From Actibacterium sp. 188UL27-1 (GTDB lineage: Bacteria; Pseudomonadota; Alphaproteobacteria; Rhodobacterales; Rhodobacteraceae), in NCBI RefSeq assembly GCF_016901225.1, contig NZ_JAFEUL010000009.1, positions 62,001-126,000 of the forward strand: 64,000 bases of DNA, given 5' to 3'. The notes beneath the pieces are model-generated. The model saw nothing but the letters and a program-made list of their open reading frames with translations. It did not search any database and was not told where the DNA came from. The number at the start of each line of letters is the position of its first letter. Position 1 is the stretch's first letter. Position numbers and translations under genes: made by a program. This document shows, piece after piece, positions 8,719 through 17,792 of the stretch.

Positions 8719-9441
8719 GTGACAGCGCCCACCATCAGCTTTCGCGGCTCTGCGGCAATCGACGGCGTGGCGCTGTTTGCCGACCTTTCGTTTGATGTCG
8801 TGGCAGGTGGTTGGACCTGCCTTCTTGGCCCCTCAGGTGTAGGCAAGACAACGCTGCTCCGGCTGATCGCCGGGCTGGAAACCGGTAGCGATTTCAATGG
8901 CTTGATCAAGGCGTCAGATAGGGCACCGATCTCGCCGCGCGTGGCGTTGATGGCACAAACCGACCAGTTGATGCCCTGGCTCGATGTGATGGGTAACGTG
9001 ACCCTTGGCGCATGCCTTCGGGGAGAGGTGCCCGATCTGGATCACGTCCATATGTTGACAGATCGTCTTGGCCTTACCCCACATCTGGGCAAGCGACCGG
9101 CGCAACTCTCTGGCGGACAACGCCAACGGGTCGCCCTCGCCCGCACTTTGATGGAGGATCGACCTATCGTTCTGCTAGACGAGCCCTTCTCGGCCCTTGA
9201 CGCCAAACTCAGGGCCGAGATGCAGGAACTCTTCGCAGAAGCCCTTGAATACAAAACAGTTTTTTTGGTGACCCACGATCCGGCAGAGGCCGCGCGGCTT
9301 GGCCATGCGATCCAGGTCCTACATCCCAACGGCCTGACCCAGCCCGACATGCCGACGACACCGCCCATCCGGGCCATTGACGCAACGGAAACCCTGCGCT
9401 GCCAAGCCAATCTATTGCATCTTCTCCGGACACTGGCATGA
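8719..9441 (+). CDS. thiZ: ABC transporter ATP-binding protein for pyrimidine precursor uptake (ThiZ)
   Basis: The Walker A motif is GPSGVGKTTLL, the Q-loop lies near VALMAQTDQLMPW, the signature motif is LSGGQRQRVALAR, Walker B is PIVLLDEPFSALD, and the H-loop is VTHDPAEA: a complete ABC ATPase. I place the start at GTG 8719 (240 residues), because the in-frame ATG at 8677 lies inside the 11-bp repeat array and adds a non-family N-terminus (MYDLCIGSAWAAS). Neither start has a strong ribosome-binding site. It powers ThiX with ThiY as binding protein. Its stop overlaps the thiX start by 4 bp. Confidence 0.88.
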   Translation: MTAPTISFRGSAAIDGVALFADLSFDVVAGGWTCLLGPSGVGKTTLLRLIAGLETGSDFNGLIKASDRAPISPRVALMAQTDQLMPWLDVMGNVTLGACLRGEVPDLDHVHMLTDRLGLTPHLGKRPAQLSGGQRQRVALARTLMEDRPIVLLDEPFSALDAKLRAEMQELFAEALEYKTVFLVTHDPAEAARLGHAIQVLHPNGLTQPDMPTTPPIRAIDATETLRCQANLLHLLRTLA

Positions 9442-10166
9442 TCCGCGGCGTCATCTCTGCCATCACTATCTTGTTGATTTGGCAGGCAATTGTCGTGCTG
9501 AGCGGCTGGCCACCCTTCATCCTGCCAGGCCCGTTACGGGTGCTGGAGGCGCTCTGGGCCAACCTGCCCAGCATTAGCTACCACGCCAGTATCACACTGT
9601 CCGAAGTGCTGATCGGCTTGGTTCTCGGCGCCCTCCTCGGTGCGCTAACAGCCATCCAACTCGCGGCGTCTCCGGTGGCCCGTTACATCGTCCAACCGAT
9701 CCTTGTGGTAACCCAAGGGTTACCGGTTTTCGCGCTCGCCCCAATCCTGACCCTGTGGTTGGGTTTTGGTATCTGGTCCAAGGTGCTGATGGCCGTCTTG
9801 ATCATCTATTTCCCTGTGACCATTGCATTTTTTGACGGGCTGATGCGAACCCCACCCGGCTGGCTGGACCTGGCGCGCACCATGGGGGGCAGCCCCACGC
9901 GCACCCTGATCCGCATCCGCATCCCCGCCGCAATCCCGCAACTGGCCGCGGGACTGAAACTCTCGGCTGTCTACGCACCTATCGGGGCGATCATCGGCGA
10001 ATGGGTCGGTGCCTCCAAGGGCTTGGGCTACCTGATGCTGCTGGCCAATGGCCGGGTCAAGACCGATCTGATGTTCGCCGCTCTCATCGTGCTGGCGCTG
10101 ATGACCTTGGCCTTGCATTATGGCGTCGGCGCGCTTTGTAACCGGCTTCAGAAACGCTTTTCGTAA
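9438..10166 (+). CDS. thiX: ABC transporter permease for pyrimidine precursor uptake (ThiX)
   Basis: This 242-residue protein has about six hydrophobic segments and the BPD_transp_1 EAA loop region around GWLDLARTMGGSPTRTLIRI. It belongs to the SsuC/TauC-like permeases used with NMT1-type binding proteins. It overlaps thiZ by 4 bp and is the last gene of the operon; the next gene runs convergently from the other strand 37 bp away. Together with ThiY and ThiZ it should import formylaminopyrimidine-type thiamin fragments. Confidence 0.9.
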   Translation: MIRGVISAITILLIWQAIVVLSGWPPFILPGPLRVLEALWANLPSISYHASITLSEVLIGLVLGALLGALTAIQLAASPVARYIVQPILVVTQGLPVFALAPILTLWLGFGIWSKVLMAVLIIYFPVTIAFFDGLMRTPPGWLDLARTMGGSPTRTLIRIRIPAAIPQLAAGLKLSAVYAPIGAIIGEWVGASKGLGYLMLLANGRVKTDLMFAALIVLALMTLALHYGVGALCNRLQKRFS

Positions 10167-10203
10167 ATAGGGTCAGCCGCCCGACAGCCCGTCCCTAACC
10201 TGT

Positions 10204-11724
10204 TCAGAACAAAATGAAATCTCCGGCATCCAACCCGGATGCAGCCTCATTCGACAGGGTCAGCGCGTGTTTGGCGGCGCCGCTGCCCTCTCCATCCAGA
10301 TCGATGTAAACCCGTGTATCCGAACCACGCTGACGCAGATCCACGTAACGCTCTTCAAAGGCATTGCTTCCGGTCAAACCATCGGCATTCGCCAGGATCG
10401 CACTGATATCGATCTGGTCATCGTTTGAGGTGCTGAAATCGGCAATCGTGTCCACACCGTCAAGGAATTCAAAGACATAGGTATCGGCGCCGTTACCGCC
10501 CTTCAACCAATCGCCGCCCTGACCCGCATAGATGATGTCATCGCCGCTGTTGCCCCATAACTCATCACTGCCCGAGCCACCGCGCAGGATGTCGTCGCCA
10601 TCGTCGCCCTTCAGCAGGTCATTGCCGCCATTGCCACGAATGTCGTCATCGCCACGACCACCGCGCAATTGATCCCAGCCGCCGCCGCCCATGATCCGGT
10701 CATCGCCGCCACCGCCGCGAATGTCGTCATTGCCGCCCTCGCCCAATATCGTGTCGGCGCCGGGTGTGCCGACGATCTCATCTGCGTCGGCTGTTCCGAT
10801 GATTGGGTCACCGGAGCCACCATCATTGCCGCCGTCCATGTCAGACGCATCACCCAGCCAGGCGTCCCGACCTTCGCCAGCGCCATGGCCCACATCGATG
10901 CCAAAGAAGGCGGCACTGGCAACACCGGTTCCTTCATGGGGATGGCCATCAGTGTTGTTTACACCCTGATAGAGACCTGATTTGAAATAGAAACTGTCAT
11001 TGTCCCAAAAATCCGAAATCTCCGTTGCAGTGACCGTTTTCCCGGTCTTTTCGTCAATTGTATCGGCGGCCGAATAGGTCATGCCATCGGCATAGATCTT
11101 GACCGTCAGTTTGTTGTCACTGACATTGATGATGTAGGAAAAGGTCTCACCCAACGCGACATTGGGGCGGTTGCCGTTCTCATCCTCGAAATAAAAATAC
11201 CGTTCGTCATCTTGGACCCCACCGGACCCACCGGTATGTTCGTTCGCGTAGTAGAGGTCCCCCTGGGAGTCGTAGTAGAGCCGGACCAGTTCATCATCCT
11301 CACCATGGATCTGACCGACGATGGCCCGGGCGAAATCGCGGGGACCGTTGCCCTCTTCCAACTCGGTGGAAAGCGCGTCGACCTTGAGCGTACCGGACAA
11401 GGTGCCACCTTCATTCACCGACCAGGCGGCATTGATGGTGCCATTTTCACCCTCCATCTCACGCAATTCGGACCGGACATATCGGGTATTGGCGCTGGTT
11501 TTTGCACCATTCACATCAGCGCGAAAGACCATCGCGTCCTGGCTGGCATCGTAGAAAAAGAACTCCTCAGCCTCGAACCCTTCGAACTTATCGTAGCCTT
11601 TGACTTCAAAGGCCTTGTCATCGAATGGGTTACCGTCGCCACCACCAGCGGCGAAATAATCCGCGTCGACCGGTAGTGTTATCTTCCAGTTTCTGAGGTC
11701 AAACGTATTGAAGTCCCATGCCAT
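10204..11724 (-). CDS. Secreted alginate lyase, polysaccharide lyase family 7, with C-terminal RTX repeats
   Basis: This 506-residue protein has two parts. Residues 1 to about 285 carry the three PL7 motifs: RSELR (84-88), QIH (138-140) and YFKSGLYQG (246-254), which hold the catalytic Gln, His and Tyr and the charge-neutralising Arg. Residues about 308-425 are RTX nonapeptides of the type GGxGxDxLxG (GGNGADTYVF near the end), which bind calcium. There is no N-terminal signal peptide, so export by a type I secretion system that reads the C-terminus is expected. The enzyme cuts alginate by beta-elimination, giving access to brown-algal or bacterial polysaccharide. No alginate-catabolic or secretion genes are adjacent. 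A dyad upstream (11778-11815) may be its operator. Confidence 0.92.
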   Translation of the reverse strand: MAWDFNTFDLRNWKITLPVDADYFAAGGGDGNPFDDKAFEVKGYDKFEGFEAEEFFFYDASQDAMVFRADVNGAKTSANTRYVRSELREMEGENGTINAAWSVNEGGTLSGTLKVDALSTELEEGNGPRDFARAIVGQIHGEDDELVRLYYDSQGDLYYANEHTGGSGGVQDDERYFYFEDENGNRPNVALGETFSYIINVSDNKLTVKIYADGMTYSAADTIDEKTGKTVTATEISDFWDNDSFYFKSGLYQGVNNTDGHPHEGTGVASAAFFGIDVGHGAGEGRDAWLGDASDMDGGNDGGSGDPIIGTADADEIVGTPGADTILGEGGNDDIRGGGGDDRIMGGGGWDQLRGGRGDDDIRGNGGNDLLKGDDGDDILRGGSGSDELWGNSGDDIIYAGQGGDWLKGGNGADTYVFEFLDGVDTIADFSTSNDDQIDISAILANADGLTGSNAFEERYVDLRQRGSDTRVYIDLDGEGSGAAKHALTLSNEAASGLDAGDFILF

Positions 11725-11777
11725 GAGGTGTCTCCTCCACAGAGCGTGTTTTTGTAAAGAACGTGGTCGGGCACTGG

Positions 11778-11815
11778 TCTGATATACATCTGTGTTAGTG
11801 TGCTAGTATACCAGA
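11778..11815. promoter_or_regulatory. Candidate operator upstream of the alginate lyase gene
   Basis: TCTGATATAC (11778-11787) and GTATACCAGA (11806-11815) form 10-bp inverted arms with one mismatch. The right half contains its own near-palindrome CTAGTATACCAG (11803-11814) around GTATAC, similar to sites of GntR-family (FadR/UxuR-like) sugar-acid repressors, TGGTATACCA in type. It lies 54-91 bp upstream of the lyase ATG. This is inference from symmetry; no GntR gene is in the window. Confidence 0.4.
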
Positions 11816-11957
11816 AGCGAGCAGTCAACGACACGGTATTTAGGCGGCGCCTCTTTGCTTTGATGGTTTGGCTCATGGATTCGCGTGGAAGGCGGGTTCC
11901 TCTCGCAACTCTGGCACTGCTGCCCTATAAGCGCTGGCACATTGCAGAGAGTCGCCC

Positions 11958-12749
11958 ATGTATGAAGATCTTTCGCCCATCGACACAGCCAAACGGGTCG
12001 CGGCCACCCGGGCGGTTGCTTTTGTCGAAAATGGTATGAAGGTGGGGCTTGGTACGGGGTCCACAGCGGCATGGATGGTAAAGGCCTTGGCCGACAAGGT
12101 GCACGACAAAGGCCTGCGGATCGTTGGCGTCGCGACATCTGCCCAAACCGCGAAATTGGCCACGGAAATGGGGCTCACCATTGTCAGTCTGAATGATGCG
12201 AAATGGCTGGACCTGACCATTGACGGGGCCGATGAGTTTGACGGCAACCTGAGCCTGATTAAAGGTGGCGGCGGTGCCTTGTTGATCGAAAAGATCGTGG
12301 CGACCGCAAGCGACCGGATGATCGTGATCGCCGATGCCGCCAAAGAGGTGAACAAGCTGGGCGCCTTTCCCCTACCGGTCGAGGTGATCCCGTTCGGTTG
12401 GCAGACGACCAAAACCTTGATCGAGCAGGTCCTGGTGACGCTCGACGTCCTGGGTAGCGAGGTCACGCTACGTATGTCAGGCGACACACCATATGTGACC
12501 GATGAAGGTAACCACATCCTGGACCTGCATCTGCGGCAGATCACCAACCCGCGGCAAACCACGACCGTCTTGAACCAGATCCCAGGCGTTGTTGAAAACG
12601 GGCTGTTTGTCGACATCTGTGACGCCGTTGTGATCGGCCAGGGCGATGGCACAGTCGAGATGCGCGACATAAGTACGGGCAAGGTGCAATCCGACAAGAT
12701 GATCCTGTCCGACCCCAAGAATGCATTCTCCGATTTGGGGAATACCTAA
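11958..12749 (+). CDS. rpiA: Ribose-5-phosphate isomerase A
   Basis: This 263-residue enzyme shows VGLGTGSTAAWMVKAL (phosphate loop), TIDGADEFDGNLSLIKGGGG with catalytic Asp and Glu residues, and ALLIEKIVA, all standard for RpiA. It interconverts ribose 5-phosphate and ribulose 5-phosphate in the pentose phosphate pathway. gor begins 40 bp downstream on the same strand, a pairing that links NADPH-producing sugar metabolism with glutathione reduction. The start ATG 11958 follows a weak GAGAG ribosome-binding site. Confidence 0.95.
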   Translation: MYEDLSPIDTAKRVAATRAVAFVENGMKVGLGTGSTAAWMVKALADKVHDKGLRIVGVATSAQTAKLATEMGLTIVSLNDAKWLDLTIDGADEFDGNLSLIKGGGGALLIEKIVATASDRMIVIADAAKEVNKLGAFPLPVEVIPFGWQTTKTLIEQVLVTLDVLGSEVTLRMSGDTPYVTDEGNHILDLHLRQITNPRQTTTVLNQIPGVVENGLFVDICDAVVIGQGDGTVEMRDISTGKVQSDKMILSDPKNAFSDLGNT

Positions 12750-12789
12750 GGCCCCGCAGCGGCGGGATGGCAGGCAAAGGCAACATGAT

Positions 12790-14148
12790 ATGAGCTTTGA
12801 CTACGATTTGTTTGTGATCGGTGGCGGATCCGGCGGAGTCCGGGCTGCGCGGGTGGCCGCAGGCGATACCAGTGCGACGGTTGCGCTGGCCGAAGAAAGC
12901 CGCCTGGGTGGAACATGCGTGATCCGGGGCTGTGTGCCGAAAAAGCTGATGGTCTTTGCCTCAACCTATTCCGAGGCGATGCGCGAGGCGCAGGATTACG
13001 GTTGGAATGTCATCCCCGGCGGGTTCAGTTGGCCAAAGTTCCAGACCCGATTGGAAACCGAGCTTGACCGCCTGGAAGAAATTTATGGCAATCTATTGGA
13101 CAGTTCGGGGGTCAAGGTGTTTGACCAACGCGCAACCTTGGCCGACCCGCACACAGTGCAATTGGCCGACGGCACCAAGATCACCGCCAAGCATATTCTG
13201 GTGGCTACCGGGGGCTGGCCCGTTTTGCCGGATCTGCCCAATGCCGATCTTGGTATCACCTCGAACGAGATCTTCCACCTGCCGGAACTGCCGAAATCGA
13301 TCTTGATCGTGGGTGGCGGCTACATCGCGTGTGAATTTGCCTGTATCCTGAACGGGTTGGGTGTGAAGGTCTGCCAGTATTATCGCGGTGCCCAGATCCT
13401 GCGTGGCTTTGATGACGAGGCGCGCGGTCATATCGCCGAACATATGAAACGCCATGGGATCGACCTGCATACCGGGACCAACATCCTTGAAATGGAAAAA
13501 CGCGACGGTGGCATCTGGGTAAAGTCCACCACCGGCACCGAGATGACCTTTGATCAGGTGATGTTCGCCACCGGCCGCAACCCCAACACAAAGGGCATGG
13601 GGCTGGAACAGCTGGGGATTGAGATCGGTCGCCGTGGCGAGATCGTGGTGGATGACTACAGCCAGACCGCGGTGCCCTCAATCTACGCCATCGGGGACGT
13701 TACCAACCGCGTGCAATTGACGCCCGTTGCGATCCGCGAAGGCATGGCCTTCGTCGAGACCGTCTTTAAGGGCAACCCGACCAAACCGGACCATGTTCTG
13801 ATCCCCTCGGCCGTGTTCACCCAGCCTGAAATGGGAACAATCGGCCTGAGCGAGGAAGAGGCGCGGGACCTGGAACCGATCGAGATTTACTGTACCTCCT
13901 TCCGCCCCATGCAGCAGGCCTTTATCGGGCGGGACGACCGGGTGCTGATGAAACTGGTCGTATCACAGCAGACACGTAAGGTTTTGGGATGTCATATCGT
14001 CGCCGACCATGCGGGTGAGATGATCCAACTGGCTGGCGTCGCGATCAAGATGGGCGCAACAAAAGAGGATTTCGACCGCACTGTGGCAGTCCATCCCACA
14101 ATTTCGGAAGAATTGGTGACACTGAAGACTCCGGTCAGAACAGCTTGA
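12790..14148 (+). CDS. gor: Glutathione-disulfide reductase
   Basis: The product is 452 residues from ATG 12790 (MSFDYDLFVIGGGSGGVRAA). The FAD GxGxxG motif is at the N-terminus, and the redox-active disulfide sits in GGTCVIRGCVPKK with Cys43 and Cys48. The NAD(P) motif ILIVGGGYIACEFA lies in the middle, and the C-terminal dimerisation domain carries HPTISEEL with the catalytic His. The frame is open to 12721, but that overlaps rpiA. It reduces oxidised glutathione with NADPH in the cytoplasm. In a phototroph it would buffer light-driven oxidative stress. Confidence 0.94.
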   Translation: MSFDYDLFVIGGGSGGVRAARVAAGDTSATVALAEESRLGGTCVIRGCVPKKLMVFASTYSEAMREAQDYGWNVIPGGFSWPKFQTRLETELDRLEEIYGNLLDSSGVKVFDQRATLADPHTVQLADGTKITAKHILVATGGWPVLPDLPNADLGITSNEIFHLPELPKSILIVGGGYIACEFACILNGLGVKVCQYYRGAQILRGFDDEARGHIAEHMKRHGIDLHTGTNILEMEKRDGGIWVKSTTGTEMTFDQVMFATGRNPNTKGMGLEQLGIEIGRRGEIVVDDYSQTAVPSIYAIGDVTNRVQLTPVAIREGMAFVETVFKGNPTKPDHVLIPSAVFTQPEMGTIGLSEEEARDLEPIEIYCTSFRPMQQAFIGRDDRVLMKLVVSQQTRKVLGCHIVADHAGEMIQLAGVAIKMGATKEDFDRTVAVHPTISEELVTLKTPVRTA

Positions 14149-14213
14149 TTTTCAAGGTGACACGACCACTTACAAACAGACGTTTAGAATGGCTCTAGAA
14201 AGGTATCTGACAC

Positions 14214-15365
14214 ATGGCAGGTAACAGTGGCGGCCCCTGGGGCGGCGGCTCTGGCGGTAATGGCGGCGGCGGTGGGCGCAACAATGGCGGCGGTGGCCGT
14301 CGGCCCGACAATGACGGCCCACAGATCCCCGAGATCGACGAGATCATGAAAAAGGGGCAAGAGCAGCTGCGCGTTCTGATGGGCGGTCGCGGTGGGACGG
14401 GCCGTGGTCCGGGCGGCGGAGGCGGCGGGTTCAAGATGACCCGGGGTGCCTGGCTGTTGGCCGGTGGCGGTGTGTTCGTGCTTTGGTTTCTGGCCTCGTT
14501 CTACACGGTGGCACCGCAGGAAAAGGGTGTTGAGCTATTTCTGGGTGCTGAGTACCGCACAACCGATCCCGGTCCGCATCTTGCGCCCTGGCCCTTTATC
14601 ACAGCCGAGGTTGTGCAGGTCACGACCGAACGGTCTGAAGGAATTGGGATTGGCCGCGCTGAAGATGGCTTGATGCTGACAACGGACGAAAACATCGTCG
14701 ATATCGACTTTGAAGTTGTCTGGAATATCAGCGACCCGGCCAAATTCTTGTTTAACCTCAGGGACGGTCAGCAAACCGTGCGGGCTGTGTCGGAATCCGC
14801 AATGCGCGAGATCATCGCCCAGTCGCAACTGGCTCCGATTCTGAACCGGGATCGTGGTGCGATCCAGACCGCGGCATTCGAGCTGATCCAAAACACGCTC
14901 GACGGATATGAAAGCGGCATCGCCATTGTCCGTGTCAACCTTGACCGCGCCGACCCGCCACAGGAAGTCATCGATGCCTTCCGTGACGTTCAGGCCGCCG
15001 AACAGGAACGCGACCGGCTGGAGCGCCAGGCCGACGCCTATGCCAACCGGGTCCTTGCTGGTGCCCGTGGTGAGGCTGCCCAGGTTTTGGAACAAGCCGA
15101 AGCCTACCGGGCTCAGGTCGTCAATGAAGCGCAGGGTGAGGCGAGCCGCTTTTCTGCAGTTCTGACAGAGTATGCCAAGGCGCCGGATGTGACGCGCAAA
15201 CGTCTGTATCTGGAAACGATGGAGAAAGTGCTGGGACGCGTGGACAAGATCATTCTGGACGACACAGCCGGTGGCGGTCAGGGCGTCGTACCCTATCTGC
15301 CACTTAATGAACTGCGCCGCCCCCCTGCATCTGCAGCGGCCACCGCAACGACGGGAGGAAACTGA
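14214..15365 (+). CDS. hflK: FtsH protease modulator HflK
   Basis: This 383-residue protein has a glycine-rich cytoplasmic N-terminus (about residues 5-75), one membrane anchor at about 78-98 (GAWLLAGGGVFVLWFLASFY) and a periplasmic SPFH/Band 7 domain, then a long charged coiled-coil (about 265-330). This is the HflK architecture. HflK and HflC form a membrane complex that surrounds and regulates FtsH. hflC starts 1 bp after its stop. The start ATG 14214 follows an AAAGG ribosome-binding site. Confidence 0.94.
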   Translation: MAGNSGGPWGGGSGGNGGGGGRNNGGGGRRPDNDGPQIPEIDEIMKKGQEQLRVLMGGRGGTGRGPGGGGGGFKMTRGAWLLAGGGVFVLWFLASFYTVAPQEKGVELFLGAEYRTTDPGPHLAPWPFITAEVVQVTTERSEGIGIGRAEDGLMLTTDENIVDIDFEVVWNISDPAKFLFNLRDGQQTVRAVSESAMREIIAQSQLAPILNRDRGAIQTAAFELIQNTLDGYESGIAIVRVNLDRADPPQEVIDAFRDVQAAEQERDRLERQADAYANRVLAGARGEAAQVLEQAEAYRAQVVNEAQGEASRFSAVLTEYAKAPDVTRKRLYLETMEKVLGRVDKIILDDTAGGGQGVVPYLPLNELRRPPASAAATATTGGN

Positions 15366-15366
15366 T

Positions 15367-16275
15367 ATGAACCGTATGATGTATGCGCTTATCGCGGTCT
15401 TCCTGATCGCGGCAGTTCTTCTTTCGTCGATTTTCATCGTGGATGAACGGGAAAAGGCGTTGGTTCTGCAATTTGGGCAGATCCGCGCAGTGAAGGAAGA
15501 TCCGGGCTTGGCCTTCAAGATCCCACTTATCCAGAATGTCGAACGGTATGACGACCGTATCTTGTCCCTCGATACCGACGCTATCGAAGTCACGCCGTCA
15601 GATGACCGGCGTCTGGTCGTTGACGCTTTCGCTCGCTACAGGATCGCCGATGTGCGTCGCTTCCGCGAAGCGGTTGGTGCCGCGGGTATCCAGGCCGCCG
15701 AACAGCGGTTGCAAGGTATTCTCAACCCCCAGATCCGGGCTGTTTTGGGTGCTGAAGGCGTTACATCCAATACGATCCTGTCGGCCGACAGGTCGTCGCT
15801 GATGGTGCGCATTCGCGAACTGGCGGATCAGCGAGCACGGGCACTCGGTCTTGTGGTCGTTGACGTGCGCTTGAAACAGACCAACCTGCCGACCCAGAAC
15901 CTGGATGCGACCTTTGACAGGATGCGTGCCGAAAGGCAACGGGAAGCTGCCGATGAACGCGCCCGCGGTGAGGAAGCCGCCTTGCGGGTTCGCGCCCAGG
16001 CCGACCGGACCGTAGTTGAACTTGTGTCCGAGGCGCGGCGCGAAAGCGAGATCACACGGGGTGAAGCCGATGCAGAGCGGAATGCAATCTTTGCATCCGC
16101 ATTTGGTGCCGACGAAGACTTCTTTGAATTCTATCGATCGTTAACGGCCTATGATCGTGCGCTGCAAGGACAGAATTCGACCATGGTTATCTCACCCGAT
16201 AGTGAGTTCTTCGAGTTTTTGAACGGCTCGCAGGTGACCTCTGGCTCCGGTATCGCCGCCCCAGCATCTGAGTGA
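15367..16275 (+). CDS. hflC: FtsH protease modulator HflC
   Basis: The product is 302 residues from ATG 15367, with an N-terminal membrane anchor (MYALIAVFLIAAVLLSSIFI) followed by an SPFH domain containing VLQFGQIRAVKEDPG and a coiled-coil with RAERQREAADERARGEE. The C-terminal part FYRSLTAYDRAL is typical of HflC. It forms the HflKC complex with the preceding gene. An in-frame upstream start at 15271 would overlap hflK by nearly 100 bp and lacks the membrane-anchor-first layout. Its stop overlaps the start of the next small gene (TGATG). Confidence 0.94.
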   Translation: MNRMMYALIAVFLIAAVLLSSIFIVDEREKALVLQFGQIRAVKEDPGLAFKIPLIQNVERYDDRILSLDTDAIEVTPSDDRRLVVDAFARYRIADVRRFREAVGAAGIQAAEQRLQGILNPQIRAVLGAEGVTSNTILSADRSSLMVRIRELADQRARALGLVVVDVRLKQTNLPTQNLDATFDRMRAERQREAADERARGEEAALRVRAQADRTVVELVSEARRESEITRGEADAERNAIFASAFGADEDFFEFYRSLTAYDRALQGQNSTMVISPDSEFFEFLNGSQVTSGSGIAAPASE

Positions 16276-16469
16276 TGACGACGGTTCTGCTGGCGTTAGG
16301 CCTGGTTCTGGTGATCGAGGGCTTGGTTCTGGCCCTCCTGCCGGATCGATTGGATCAGATCCTGGAACAGTTGGCTGAAATACCTGTGGAGGCCCGGCGC
16401 ATGCTGGGCCTTCTTGCCATGACGCTAGGTGGCACCTTTGCCTGGCTGGTGCATTGGATTTCGGGCTAG
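16275..16469 (+). CDS. DUF2065 family small membrane protein
   Basis: This 64-residue protein has two hydrophobic segments (VLLALGLVLVIEGLVLALLP and LLAMTLGGTFAWLVHWI) separated by an amphipathic stretch. DUF2065 (YjeT-like) proteins commonly follow hflC, and here the ATG overlaps the hflC stop (TGATG), so it is translationally coupled. A GTG three bases upstream is an alternative start. The function is not established; location suggests an accessory to the HflKC/FtsH complex. The DegP-type protease gene often found next is absent here. Confidence 0.8.
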   Translation: MTTVLLALGLVLVIEGLVLALLPDRLDQILEQLAEIPVEARRMLGLLAMTLGGTFAWLVHWISG

Positions 16470-16470
16470 G

Positions 16471-16505
16471 CTGCCTCCAGCAGGAATATTTTCGCGCACC
16501 TGAGA
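16471..16505 (+). repeat. Intergenic CTCC-GGAG-type element, copy 2
   Basis: GCCTCCAGCAGGAATATTTT lies directly after the DUF2065 stop and in its direction of transcription. It matches copy 1 (882-915) in the stem and the TATTTT run. The position after a last gene fits a weak terminator or transcript end. Confidence 0.45.
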
Positions 16506-16648
16506 TCAAAGTGGATGAAGATTTCGGTCTCCCCCCTCATCTGAGCCACTGGACATGATCAAAACATGTATCTCCGCGATACTGCCGGAACCACATCTGT
16601 GGCAGCAACGGTGACAATACAGAGTGGCCGCGATGCGAGCCGAGCCCA

Positions 16649-17413
16649 TTAGCCAGTCTCAGCAATCGGGATGTTTCGAACTTCGTCCATCAAACGGCGC
16701 ATCTCCTTGATGGCCCGATCCAGTCCAACAAAAATGGACTCACCCATCAGAAAATGCCCGATATTTAGCTCCACGACTGAAGGGAGCGCAGCAATCGGGT
16801 TGACTGTCTCATAGCTAAGGCCGTGTCCGGCATGGACCTCCAACCCAATGTCGTGGGCCAGGGCGGCCATCTCCGTCAGACGCGCCAATTCCAGGTCGCG
16901 CTCTTCGAACCGGCCGTCCGCGTGAAAATCGCAGTAGGCCCCGGTGTGCAACTCAACGACTGCGGCGCCAATCCTATGGGAGGCGCGGATCTGCGCCTCA
17001 TCCGCGGCGACAAACAGGGAGACCCGGCACCCCACCTCCGCCAAAGGCGCTATGAAATGCGCCAAACGATTATCGTCGCCCGCAACTTCAAGGCCACCCT
17101 CCGTCGTTCGTTCTTCCCGCCGTTCCGGTACGATGCAGACAGCGTGGGGCCGGTGGCGCAAAGCTATGGCCTGCATCTCTTTCGTCGCCGCCATCTCGAA
17201 ATTGAGCGGCGTGGTCAAATGCTCCATCAGGTGATCAATATCCGCATCACGTATATGGCGACGATCTTCGCGCAGATGTGCCGTGATCCCGTCCGCACCG
17301 GCTGCCTCAGCCATTTTGGCGGCCCTTACCGGGTCGGGCACAGCACCTCCGCGAGCATTCCGCAATGTGGCCACATGATCGATATTTACCCCAAGGCGCA
17401 ACCGGTCTGACAT
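16649..17413 (-). CDS. pdxJ: Pyridoxine 5'-phosphate synthase
   Basis: The product is 254 residues from ATG 17413 ([20 protein letters not shown]), preceded by a GAGGGG ribosome-binding site. An in-frame start at 17440 is less likely. Motifs are [29 protein letters not shown] with the catalytic Glu/His region, FEMAATKEM, and [11 protein letters not shown] near the C-terminus. PdxJ condenses 1-deoxyxylulose 5-phosphate with aminoacetone phosphate to make pyridoxine phosphate, the last ring-forming step of vitamin B6 synthesis. It stands alone, convergent with the hflKC operon. Confidence 0.95.
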   Translation of the reverse strand: MSDRLRLGVNIDHVATLRNARGGAVPDPVRAAKMAEAAGADGITAHLREDRRHIRDADIDHLMEHLTTPLNFEMAATKEMQAIALRHRPHAVCIVPERREERTTEGGLEVAGDDNRLAHFIAPLAEVGCRVSLFVAADEAQIRASHRIGAAVVELHTGAYCDFHADGRFEERDLELARLTEMAALAHDIGLEVHAGHGLSYETVNPIAALPSVVELNIGHFLMGESIFVGLDRAIKEMRRLMDEVRNIPIAETG

Positions 17414-17511
17414 CTCAATAATCCCCTCACGACAGTACATAACAAAATGACTGCGCGTTCGGACCGGTCAAGGGGGTCATGTCGTCTGGTTAACTGGTGC
17501 GATTGACGGGA

Positions 17512-17625
17512 TCACTCACCAATCGGAAGCGATCGGTCGCATTCCCGTAATTTCTTGGAACGATCAACTGCGATCCAAAGCGCACGACCTGCGATCAGTA
17601 AAGCTGTCATAACAATGGCGTCCAT
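17512..17625 (-). CDS. Possible 37-residue small membrane protein
   Basis: An ATG at 17625 is preceded at ideal distance by a strong ribosome-binding site (AGGAGAG, then 6-7 bp). The peptide has a hydrophobic N-terminal half (MDAIVMTALLIAGRALWIAV) followed by a charged tail (DRSKKLRECD), the layout of a single-pass small membrane protein. It lies alone between pdxJ and the SDR gene in 380 bp otherwise free of genes. I do not recognise a family. The case rests only on the ribosome-binding site and the membrane-segment composition. Confidence 0.4.
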   Translation of the reverse strand: MDAIVMTALLIAGRALWIAVDRSKKLRECDRSLPIGE

Positions 17626-17792
17626 TCTGGCTCTCCTGTCCCATGACAACCTGATGAAACCATATACACACTTAAAACAGCGTGAACATTTGCGAACATC
17701 GGCAACAAGAAACGGTTGCAACCGGCACGACAAATGCGACACGGCGCGAGAAGGACCTGCCAAACGGCGCAACGGCAGACGCGCCGCAACCG

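Noticed and set aside
14220..14430. GGCGGC-rich low-complexity DNA as a repeat element
   Set aside because: It encodes the glycine-rich N-terminus of HflK and is explained by coding.
17684..17697. GAAC-N6-GAAC resembling an alphaproteobacterial LexA box
   Set aside because: The known site needs a 7-bp spacer; here it is 6, and no SOS gene is adjacent.
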